Below are positions 16,040-24,285 of a DNA stretch of 64,000 nucleotides, one piece after another. The translations under genes were made by a program, and so were the position numbers. This DNA is from Brachybacterium endophyticum (lineage in GTDB: Bacteria > Actinomycetota > Actinomycetes > Actinomycetales > Dermabacteraceae): the NCBI RefSeq assembly GCF_003130585.1, contig NZ_QFKX01000003.1, positions 186,001 through 250,000 on the forward strand, given 5' to 3'. Each line of letters opens with the position of its first letter. Position 1 is the first letter of the stretch. The notes below the pieces were generated by a model. That model was given only the letters and a program-made list of their open reading frames with translations, did no database searches and was not told the DNA's origin.

Positions 16040-17901
16040 CGGTCTCCCTCCTTCCCCGGGTCGGACGCAGGTCGGCCGACGGTCGCCTCGCTGACCTCGC
16101 GCAGGTCGAGCTCCCCGGTCAGGGTCTCGATGTCCTGGTCGTGGCGGGCTTCCTCCTCCTGGTTCGCGATCACGTAGCGGTAGCGCGGGGAGGTCCGCAT
16201 GAGGTCGGCGTGGGTGCCGACGGCGACGATGCGCCCGTGGTCGATGAGGGCGGCGCGGTCGGCCAGGGCCACGGTCGAGGTGCGGTGGGCGACGATCAGC
16301 GTGGTGGTGCCCTCGAGGACCTCGCGCAGCCGGTCGGTCACGCGCTCCTCGGTCTTGGTGTCCAGGGCCGAGAGCGGGTCGTCCAGCAGCAGCACCGCCG
16401 GCTTCGCGGCGATCGCGCGGGCCAGCGCGAGGCGTTGGCGCTGGCCGCCGGAGAGGCTCAGCCCCTCCTCGCCGATGCGGGTGTCCACGCCCTCGGGGAG
16501 GTCGTGGACGAAGTCGGCGTCGGCCGTGGTCAGCGCGAGGTGCAGCAGGTCCTCGCGCTCCTGCTCGGTGAGCGACTGGTCGGCGCCGAGCAGGACGTTG
16601 CCGCGCACGGAGTCGGAGAACAGGGTGGCGTCCTCGAAGGCGACGGCGGTGAGGGTGCGCAGGTGCAGGAGGTCCATGTCGCGCACGTCGACCCCGTCGA
16701 TCGTGATCCGGCCGGCGGTGACGTCGTACAGGCGGGGGACGAGCTGCAGGAGCGTGGACTTGCCGCTGCCGGTCACGCCCACCAGCGCCATGGTCTCCCC
16801 GGGGCGGATGTGCAGGTCGGCGCCGTCGATCACGTCGGGGACGCGGTCCGGGGCGTCGGCGTAGCGGAAGTGGACGTCGCTCAGGCGGACGTCGCCGCGT
16901 GCGGTCTCGAACGCCGGGGTCGCCGCGTCCTCGGGCGAGGTGATGTCCTCGCTCTGGTCCATGACGTCGAAGTGGCGGTCCAGCGCGGTGTTGGTGTTGA
17001 TCGCCTGGCCCAGGTGGTTGCCGAGCATGCGGACCGGGCCGATCACCATGGTCGCGGTGGCGAAGTACGAGGCCATCTGGCCCACCGTCATGTTGCCCTG
17101 CGCCGTCTCGTACAGGCCCACCAGCAGGGCGACGCCGAGGGCGAGCTCGGGCAGCATGAACATGAACATGTTGAAGGTGGCCATCGCGGTCGCCATCTTC
17201 ACCTCGGTGCGGCGCAGCTCGTCGGCCTGGGCGGTGAAGCCCTCGAGAGCGGTGGGGCCGCGGCCGAAGGCCTTGAGCACACGGATTCCCTGCACGGACT
17301 GCTCGATGGTGGTGGCCAGGTCGCCGTTCTGATCCTGCGAGAGGCGCGAGAGGTAGGCGAAGCGCTGGTTGAAGCGGAAGGCGAGGATGCACACGGGCAC
17401 CGCCGCGCACACGAAGATCAGCGCCAGCAGCGAGCTCGAGCGGAACAGCAGGACCATGCCGACGACGATCGTGACGACGTCGGTGACGATCATGATCATG
17501 CCGAAGGCGATCCACCGGCGGATCAGACTGATGTCGCTCATCATGCGCGAGAGCAGCTGGCCGGAGCCCCAGGCGTCGTGGAAGGCGACCGGGAGGTGGA
17601 TGACCTTGCGGTAGAAGCCCACGCGCAGCTGCTTCTCCACGGTCGTGGACGGGGAGACCGCGAACATGCGGCGCAGCCAGATCAGGGAGGCCTCGAGGAG
17701 GCCGATGCCCATCACCATCGCGCACCCGGTCCACACGACGGCAGCCGTCGGATCGGCCTGGAGACGGTTGATGATCCATTCGAGGGCCTGCGGGATCAGC
17801 AGGGCGCTGGTGGAGGCGATGAGAGCGCTGAGGAGTCCGAGGAAGAGGCGGATGCGGATGGGACGGACCGTCTGCCAGAGACGACCCATGGACGCGATCA
17901 T
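16036..17901 (-). CDS. ABC exporter, first subunit (TMD-NBD; degenerate Walker B)
   Basis: A 621-residue half-transporter with six spans and a C-terminal NBD. The NBD has Walker A VGVTGSGKST, a Q-loop read as AFEDATLFSDS, the canonical signature LSLSGGQRQR and H-loop LIVAHRTST. Walker B reads VLLLDDPLSALD, with Asp in place of the catalytic Glu. This marks the non-hydrolysing side of a heterodimeric exporter; the partner gene overlaps by ATGA. I take the ATG at 17901 because GAGGTG lies about 10 bases upstream and family homology begins soon after; in-frame codons further up are Pro/Arg-rich. A TTGACT/TAGGCT motif and an inverted repeat lie about 150-200 bases upstream. Confidence 0.87.
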   Translation of the reverse strand: MIASMGRLWQTVRPIRIRLFLGLLSALIASTSALLIPQALEWIINRLQADPTAAVVWTGCAMVMGIGLLEASLIWLRRMFAVSPSTTVEKQLRVGFYRKVIHLPVAFHDAWGSGQLLSRMMSDISLIRRWIAFGMIMIVTDVVTIVVGMVLLFRSSSLLALIFVCAAVPVCILAFRFNQRFAYLSRLSQDQNGDLATTIEQSVQGIRVLKAFGRGPTALEGFTAQADELRRTEVKMATAMATFNMFMFMLPELALGVALLVGLYETAQGNMTVGQMASYFATATMVIGPVRMLGNHLGQAINTNTALDRHFDVMDQSEDITSPEDAATPAFETARGDVRLSDVHFRYADAPDRVPDVIDGADLHIRPGETMALVGVTGSGKSTLLQLVPRLYDVTAGRITIDGVDVRDMDLLHLRTLTAVAFEDATLFSDSVRGNVLLGADQSLTEQEREDLLHLALTTADADFVHDLPEGVDTRIGEEGLSLSGGQRQRLALARAIAAKPAVLLLDDPLSALDTKTEERVTDRLREVLEGTTTLIVAHRTSTVALADRAALIDHGRIVAVGTHADLMRTSPRYRYVIANQEEEARHDQDIETLTGELDLREVSEATVGRPASDPGKEGDR

Positions 17902-18073
17902 GAAGGGGCGGCACCTCGCTGGGTGGAAGGGCGATGCGAAGACCCGAGCCAGCAGGGATCGGGGAGGACGAGGCGGCCCGGATGCTCCGACGGATCGGTG
18001 CACCGGGCTCGGTGGGGGTGGGGAGTGGATCGACGGTCCCGGGGGACCGGCCCTTTAGCCTAGTCAAGGATCA

Positions 18074-18097
18074 CGTGGGAAACCAGAGGTTTCCACG
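18074..18097 (-). promoter_or_regulatory. Candidate operator upstream of the ABC exporter operon
   Basis: GGAAACC-AGA-GGTTTCC is a perfect 7-bp inverted repeat (18078-18094). It extends outward to CGTG/CACG with a 1-base bulge. Next to it on the minus strand are TTGACT and TAGGCT (about 18055-18069), which resemble promoter hexamers for the exporter genes. The symmetry fits a MarR/TetR-type dimer site, but no regulator gene is adjacent. Confidence 0.4.
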
Positions 18098-18200
18098 ATG
18101 GGATCCCGTCCTCGGATCGTGCGTGTCGCCTTTCGGCTGTGCCGCGCGGGGCGGGATGTCGGCGGCCCCGTCGTCGCGCCCGTGACGGGGCCGGCCGCTC

Positions 18201-18539
18201 TCAGTCCTGCGTGGGGGCCGAATCCGAGAGCAGCGCCGCTGCCCCGGCACTCGCGCCGGCGACGGCCAGCACGGAGGGCCAGGCACCGATCTTCTTCGCG
18301 AGCGGGTGGGAGAGACCGAAGCCGAGCACGTACAGGGCGCTCAGGGCGGCGGTCGTGCCGGGGCCGCGCTTGGCGAGCCAGGTGCGGCCCGCGTAGACGC
18401 CGGCCGCCGCGAGGACCACGCCGCCGAGCGGGCGGATCCCGGTCTCGCGGGCGGTGATCCAGCCGCCCAGGAGCCCCGTCGCGACGACGGGAGCGGTGCG
18501 GACGGATGCGGCGGGCTTCAGCGTGGTGGAGGTGCTCAT
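18201..18539 (-). CDS. Small conserved-looking membrane protein, function unknown
   Basis: A 112-residue protein with three or four hydrophobic segments (TAPVVATGLLGGWITA, GGVVLAAAGVYAG, AALSALYVLGFGLSHPLA, SVLAVAGASAGAAALL). I do not recognise a named family. The ATG at 18539 is supported by TAGGCT on the minus strand (18547-18552), 7 bases upstream, which implies a leaderless transcript. It follows the frameshifted sialidase gene but has its own promoter. Confidence 0.6.
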   Translation of the reverse strand: MSTSTTLKPAASVRTAPVVATGLLGGWITARETGIRPLGGVVLAAAGVYAGRTWLAKRGPGTTAALSALYVLGFGLSHPLAKKIGAWPSVLAVAGASAGAAALLSDSAPTQD

Positions 18540-18599
18540 GCGGTCGAGCCTATGCCGGTGAGCTGAACGGGTACCGGGGCGGTGCGGCGGGCGCGAGCG

Positions 18600-21500
18600 T
18601 CATCGGCCCAGCCTCCGCAGGCACCGCTCCCGCCCCTCGGCCATCGCGAACCATGCCGACCGGGTGTCGGCGTCGTCGGCGGCGAGAGAGGCGAAGACGT
18701 CCCGTGTCAGTTCCGGGTCCGCCTCGCGTGCTCGGCGCAGGATCTCGGCATCGTCCAGGCCGTCCCGCAGGGACTCCCAGCGGATCGAGGAGACCGGCCC
18801 GCGACGGCCGGGATAGACGATGTACTCGTCGCCCTGGCCGTAGCGGAACGAGGGGTGCTCCAGGACGTCCTGCGGCCACGAGTTGTACGTCCAGCGCAGG
18901 TAGCCGTCGAGGTCGTAGCGGGCCACCCTCCCAGCCCAGCATGCGCGAGGACATCGGCGGGGAGGCGGTCACGGTGTTCGGTCGCACGGGGTCGTAGAAC
19001 GTGTAGAACAACGTCGGCTCGTGCTGGGCGCGGCGCTCGGCGATGAGGTCTGCCGGCACCTGGTCGAGGAAGCTGTGATTGAAGGAGATGTAGGTCGCGA
19101 TGTCGGCCTCGGCGAGGCTGTTCGCAGCGAGAGCCGTCTTCTCGTCCCACATCGGCGCGACGTCGTGGACCACGTCGAACACGGCGGTCATGAGGTCGGC
19201 GGGGCGCTCGTCGAAGGCGAGGGCGGCACGATCCCACCAGCCGCGTTCCACGAGGTGCGCGTGCAGGTCGTTCAGCAGGGCGCCCCAGGCCTCGCGATAG
19301 CGCTCGTCGCCGAGCTCGACCTCCTCGGTGACGGTCTCGCCGGTGCGGGTGTCGGTGAACGTGAGCCGCTGGCCGAGGCGGAACTGGAGGAGGGCGAACA
19401 GGTGGATCGGGCCGTCGATCCCTGCCCGGTGGTGCTCCTCGACGCAGCGGTCGAACGCGCCGAAGCCGAAGCTGAACGCCGTCCCGTCCCATGCCCAGTC
19501 CACCAGCGACGCGTAGTGCGACGCGGTCTGCGGTCCCACGCTCCCGTCCTCGTTCTCGACGAGCCAGGGGTCGGCGATGATGACGGCATTGACCACGCTC
19601 TGCCCGCGGGACGCGAGATCCTCGAGATACGGCCGGCAGGCGCGCCAGTGCTTCTCCGAGAACACGGTCAGTCCCTGCTGGTCCGCGATCGCGTCGGGAT
19701 GCCACCACAGGTCCAGGGTGAAGGGACGGTCGGCCAGGGTGTCGAGGCGGGCGGAGGGCACCGTGAGCCGCAGCGGGAACGCGGCGATCGTGCGTCGTCC
19801 GATGCGCACCGTCAGCGTCGTCTCGTGCAGGCCGGTGCGCACGCCGCTCGGCACCTCGACGGTGCACCAGACGCTGCGGCGCTCATGGCGGGAGATCCTC
19901 GCGGGCAGCGGGGTGAGCGGGTCGCCGGTGCGTCCCCCGGTGGGGTGCCCGCCGGGTTCGACCACGTTGATCGTCTCGACGAGGTGTCCGCTCCAGCTGG
20001 CGGGACCGTCGGCGTCCACGTCGAGACGTCCGGTCCGGGGAGCGGTCACCACGAGCTGCACGCTGGTGCGCCCGCCGGCGGGGACGGTGAGGGTGAGCGG
20101 GGTGCCGTCGGGAAGGGCGCCGGCGGTCGGCTCCTCGCCGTCGATGCGGGCGAACGCCGAGGTCCTCAGGTCTCCGGTGGGCAGCTCGATCGGGGAGCGC
20201 GCTCCTGCCGCCGGCCGTGCCGCGAGGTCGAGGGCGATGGTGTCCGACGCCTCGGCCGACGCTGTCGTGCCGCCGCCCGCGCTCGCCGTGACCCTGACGC
20301 GGGTGCGTGCGGTGCTCACGTCGTCATCGGTGAGCACCTGGGCGAGCGCCGTCCTCCCGGTGATCGTGCTGCTCTCGCCCGGCTCGAGACGGTCGATGCT
20401 CGCGCCCGTCCCGCCGGCGTCGGAGGTCACCCGGACATCGGACAGGGCGACGTTGCCGGTGTTCCGCACCCGCGCCCAGGCGGCGAGGGTGTCCCCCTCG
20501 AGACCGGGTGCGTCCTGGTCGGGGTAGCAGGCGTCGAAGCAGCCGACGACCTCGAGAGCCGGGTGATCGGCTGCGCCGCCGGCGCGCGTGACCTTCGCGG
20601 TGGCCGCGCGGGCGGCGTGCACGGTCCGGCTGCCGCGGGCGAGGGGAGTGCGCCCGGTGCGAGCGGAGCCCTTCAGCGTGACCGCGCGATTGCCCGCCAG
20701 GGTGTCGGGTGTGCTGACCGTCAGCTCGATGATGCGGGAGCGGCCGGGGGCGAGGGTCGGCAGCGTCGTCCGCGCCGCGCGGATGCCGTCCTGACCCTCC
20801 AGGGCGAGGTGGCCGTGGGTGAGGTCTGCGATGCCCTGGTTGGTGGCCCGGACCCGCAGCCTCGTGCGGGTGCCGGCGCGCAGGGTGGGCGGTGTCGCCG
20901 AGGGGCCCTCGGTCCCGTCGTCCCCCGCCCCGTGTCCGGAGGGGAGCATCTCGAGCAGCAGCGGCGCCGGGGCGAGGGCCGCGACGTCGATGGTGCGGTA
21001 GGAGATCGTCGCGTAGGCCTCGCGCTCGTAGAGCAGCCCGAGCCTGCCGTCGCCGAACGGTGTGATGGTCGAGTAGGCGCTCGCGTCGTCGTCCAGGAGG
21101 TGCTGGGAGGTCCAGGTCTCGCCGTCGTCGAAGGACAGCGAGAGGCTCAGGCGTCGGCGGATGGACGGGTCGAGGGTCGAGGAGAGCGCGAGCACCTTCG
21201 CCTTCGCCGAACCCTGCCGGGCGTCGGGGAAGACGCGCGTGACCTGGCCGTTGTTGGCCGGATCGATCTGCTCGGGCACCTCGCGGGGAGAGGAGTAGGT
21301 GAGGCCGCCGTCGGTCGAGATCGCCTGCCAGCGGTGGCCGCCGGCGCGGGAGTTGAGCAGCACGGAGCCGTCCGACCGCTCGCACACCTTGTTCTCGTCG
21401 GCCCCCGGCCCGGCCGGCTCCCCGTGCTGCCAGGTCTTGCCGTGGTCGTCCGAGTAGGCGGTGACCGCCCAGTTCTCCCCGTCGATCCGCACCACGTACT

Positions 21501-22218
21501 GCTGCAGCAGACGGCCCCTGTGCTTTCCGTGGCGCAGCTGCACGCCCTCACCGGAGCACGCGAACATCCCGGCCCACGCCGGGTCCTTGACCTGCTCGGT
21601 GATGCGACGGTGGGTCCAGGTCAGTCCGTCGTCGGTGGAGGTCGCGAGCTCGAGCTGGGTGATGCCGGGATCGGTCGGATCGTTGCCGGTCCCCGAGTTC
21701 CCGAACCCGGCGCCCTGCGAGGCCGTGGTGAAGACCAGGACGGTGCCGGTCTCGCGGTCGGTGAGGATGCTCGGGTCGCCGGTCGACCAGAGCGGGTCAG
21801 CACGCAGCGTGCGGTACGGCCCCCAGCTGCGGCCCTCGTCGTCGCTGCGGCGCACGAACGTGTGGATGCCCTTCGCGGGGAGGTCGTCCATGGAGGTGCG
21901 GGCATCGAACACCGCGAGCAGCGCACCGTCGTTCGTGCGGGTGAGCGCGGGGATCCTGAACCGGCCGACGCCCTGCTCGTTCCAGCGGGCGACGTCCGCG
22001 AGCGGGCCCAGGGCGCGCCCGTCGGCGGGCTCCGCGTGCGCGTGGTCGGCAGCTGTCGCGCCCAGGCCGAGTGCGGCGCCGGCGGTCACCGTGCCCACCG
22101 CCGTGGTGCCCGCGAGGACGCTGCGGCGGCTGGGGGAGAAGGAGGGGCCTGCGCAGGGGCGCGACGACGCCGATGACGAGGACGGCTCGGCAGGGTGGGG
22201 AAAGGACGGGAAGGACAT
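18600..22218 (-). pseudogene. Secreted sialidase-DUF4091 multidomain glycosidase with a +1 frameshift
   Basis: The N-terminus carries a Tat signal (SRRSVLAG, then a hydrophobic stretch). A GH33 BNR sialidase domain follows with the FRIP arginine motif, five Asp boxes (for example SDDEGRSWG, STDDGLTWT, SDDHGKTWQ, SFDDGETWT), the CSGEGVQL acidic segment and a distal AYSTITPFGDGRLGLLYERE. About 300 residues of Ig-like NEW3/CARDB repeats come next. The C-terminal part is a DUF4091/GH123-like catalytic region. Near 18925 the reading frame breaks: GWEG is followed out of frame by ARYDLDGYLRWTYNSWPQD, the expected DUF4091 continuation, which runs to the stop at 18600. One extra G in the run GAGGGTGG explains it. 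Start ATG 22218 has a GGAG site. If repaired, the product is about 1205 residues. It would release sialic acid and other sugars from host glycans. Confidence 0.8.
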
Positions 22219-22282
22219 CAGTGGTCTCCGTGATCCTGAGGGGTGGGGCCACGGTAGCAAGGGTGACGGAGCGTGAGCGGTT

Positions 22283-22304
22283 CATTCCTGAACCGTCAGG
22301 AATG
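22283..22304. promoter_or_regulatory. Inverted repeat upstream of the sialidase gene
   Basis: CATTCCTGA (22283-22291) and TCAGGAATG (22296-22304) are perfect 9-bp arms around ACCG. The repeat lies about 65 bases before the sialidase start and just after the end of the GH13 gene. A minus-strand TACCGT further in could be the sialidase -10 box. It may be an operator or a weak terminator of the GH13 gene. Confidence 0.45.
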
Positions 22305-22338
22305 ATCAGGTTGTCCGAAGCGCCTCGGGGCGCGGACG

Positions 22339-23877
22339 TCAGCCGCCGGTGACCGCGATCCCGTGCGCAGGGACCGTGCGGCCGGAGGGCGTCCCCGTTG
22401 CGTCGAGGACGTCGCCTCCCGCTGCGAGGGTGAGGACGGGTTCGGCCTCGTCGCCGGCCAGAGGGAGTTCCTCGTCGCCGATGTTGAGGTGGAGGGCGAG
22501 CCGGCCGGATCCGCCGGCGGCGCCCGCCCCCGCAGCCGGCCTCGCGCCGGACCCCGCGCCGGAGTTCTCGCTGAGGAGGATCCGCGCGCTGGTCGCGGTC
22601 AGCGACTCCTGATCGACGTGGACGTGACCGGTGGAGAGCCATGGGTGCCGTCGCCGCAGCCCCAGCAGTCGCTGGTGGAGCTCGAACAGCCGCGGGGCGG
22701 CCTGCGTGGACAGCAGCGCGAGCGGCGGGGACGTCCCCTCGGGAGAGGCGCCCCGCCAGCGGCCCTCCGGGTCGATGCCCGTGCGCAGGTCCGCCGGGAA
22801 GGAGGGGAACAGGGGGCGCACAGCGTCGTCCCCGCCCGGGCGGTCCTCCTTGACGCCGACGGCGCCGAGCTCGTCGCCCGCGTACACGGCAGGGATGCCC
22901 GGCAGCAGCGCGAGCAGGGCGGTCGCGGGGACGAGGTCCCGCCCGTCGGCCAGTCGCGAGGCGATCCGGGTGGTGTCGTGGTTGCCGAGGAACGTGAGCG
23001 GGAGGAACGGGGTGCCGGGGTGGCCGTCTCCCGCCACCTCCGTCCCGTGGACGAACCCCTCATGTCGCTCCAGGGCGTGGGCGAGCTCGAAGAGGTTCCG
23101 GTCGTTCGCCGAGGACCAGATCGCCTTCCACAGCTCGTACTGCGTGACGGCGTCCGCGCCGCTGCCCGCGGCGACGGCGCGGTAGTCGCCGTGGATGACC
23201 TCGCCGAGGATCCAGGCATCGGGGTCCTCGAGCCGGACCAGGTCCAGGATCGGCGCCCAGGCCTCGGCGCCCGCGGCGTACATCGCATCCAGCCTCCAGC
23301 CGTCGATGCCGCGGTCCAGCCAGAGGGTCATCACCTGCGCGATGCGCTCCTGGACGGCGGGGCGGGAGAGGTCCAGCTCCACGAGGTCCGGGTTGCCCTC
23401 GAAGCCGTAGGGGTGCTTCCCGGACCAGCGGATCAGCGCCCCGGCCTCGGAGTCCGGGCCGTCGGCCAGGGCGCGGCGCACGAGGGGGTGCCGTGACGAG
23501 ACGTGGTTGAACACGCCGTCCAGCACCACGCGGATGCCGCGCTCGTGGCACGCGGCCAGCAGGGCGTCGAAGTCCTCGCGGCTGCCCAGGCGGGGGTCGA
23601 TGCGCAGGTGGTCGAGGGTGTCGTAGCCGTGGGAGACGGACTCGAAGACCGGGTTCAGGATCAGGACGTTCGCGCCCAGCTCCAGCAGATGATCGAGCCA
23701 GCCGACGATCCGGTCGAGACGGTGCACCACGTGGCTCCCCGGCTGATCGCCGTAGGTCTCGGCGAGCAGGTCCTCCCGGTGCAGCGGGGCGCCGCAGAAC
23801 CCCAGCGGATAGACCTGCCAGCAGATGGCGTCGTGGTGGCGGGTGGACGGACCCTCGGGGGCGGAAGAGGTCTCCAT
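22339..23877 (-). CDS. GH13 family alpha-glucanase (cyclomaltodextrinase/neopullulanase-like)
   Basis: A 512-residue (beta/alpha)8 glycosidase without a signal peptide. Conserved region I is VVLDGVFNHVSS. Region II is GIDGWRLDAMY with nucleophile Asp197, region III is ILGEVIHGDY with acid/base Glu226, and region IV is FLGNHDTTR with Asp301. A C-terminal beta domain follows, including a Gly/Ala-rich loop (SGAGSGARPAAGAGAAGGSG). Acts on alpha-1,4 glucans or maltodextrins in the cytosol. The ATG at 23877 follows TACGAT by 6 bases, indicating leaderless expression. It is co-directional with the sialidase gene but separated by an inverted repeat, so it may be independent. Confidence 0.85.
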   Translation of the reverse strand: METSSAPEGPSTRHHDAICWQVYPLGFCGAPLHREDLLAETYGDQPGSHVVHRLDRIVGWLDHLLELGANVLILNPVFESVSHGYDTLDHLRIDPRLGSREDFDALLAACHERGIRVVLDGVFNHVSSRHPLVRRALADGPDSEAGALIRWSGKHPYGFEGNPDLVELDLSRPAVQERIAQVMTLWLDRGIDGWRLDAMYAAGAEAWAPILDLVRLEDPDAWILGEVIHGDYRAVAAGSGADAVTQYELWKAIWSSANDRNLFELAHALERHEGFVHGTEVAGDGHPGTPFLPLTFLGNHDTTRIASRLADGRDLVPATALLALLPGIPAVYAGDELGAVGVKEDRPGGDDAVRPLFPSFPADLRTGIDPEGRWRGASPEGTSPPLALLSTQAAPRLFELHQRLLGLRRRHPWLSTGHVHVDQESLTATSARILLSENSGAGSGARPAAGAGAAGGSGRLALHLNIGDEELPLAGDEAEPVLTLAAGGDVLDATGTPSGRTVPAHGIAVTGG

Positions 23878-24285
23878 CGTGACATCGTACGGATGCGCGC
23901 TGTGACCTGCCTCCCGATCCGGCGGTCCGGGGCGCGGGGCCCGTTCGTGCGGGAGGGGCCGACGTCCGCTCGGGGCGGGGTGCCCGAACCTGCAGTGCAC
24001 CAGGAGTCTGTGCTCCGCTCTGTCGTACGATCGGCGTGGATGGATCCGACGCCGCACCCGCTCTCCGAGGTCGTTACAGTGCTGACGGATCGACGGCGCG
24101 CACCCCTGTCGCGCCCGAGCCGCAGCCGTCCCGGCCCGCCCAGCGGGTGACGGACGCGCGGCACGGACGGACGGGGCCGGCGGCCCCGGGTGACCGGCGC
24201 CGCGATGACAGGAGTCCCTGTAGGCGCTCCCGCCTCGTGCCCGGGCGCCGAGATCCTCGAGATTCCGCAGCAGGACGAGGAGCAG
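23878..24285. other. 408-bp spacer between GH13 gene and betT
   Basis: It holds the leaderless promoter of the GH13 gene (TACGAT, minus strand, 23884-23889). On the plus strand TACGAT (24026-24031) and TACAGT (about 24075) are possible -10 boxes for betT, giving leaders of about 200-250 bases. A 36-codon frame at 24040-24150 is present but is not distinguishable from chance. I see no recognisable riboswitch. Confidence 0.4.

Noticed and set aside
14231..18067. One 1278-codon frame suggesting a single fused ABC protein
   Set aside because: The upstream part is a Pro/Arg/His-rich shadow; the true first subunit is in another frame and the two genes overlap by ATGA.
18915..18935. Programmed frameshift in the sialidase gene
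   Set aside because: No slippery heptamer with a following structure is evident; a simple one-base insertion in a G run explains it better.
24040..24150. 36-codon leader ORF before betT
   Set aside because: A TACGAT box lies 8 bases upstream, but the ORF ends about 135 bases before betT and has no distinctive composition.
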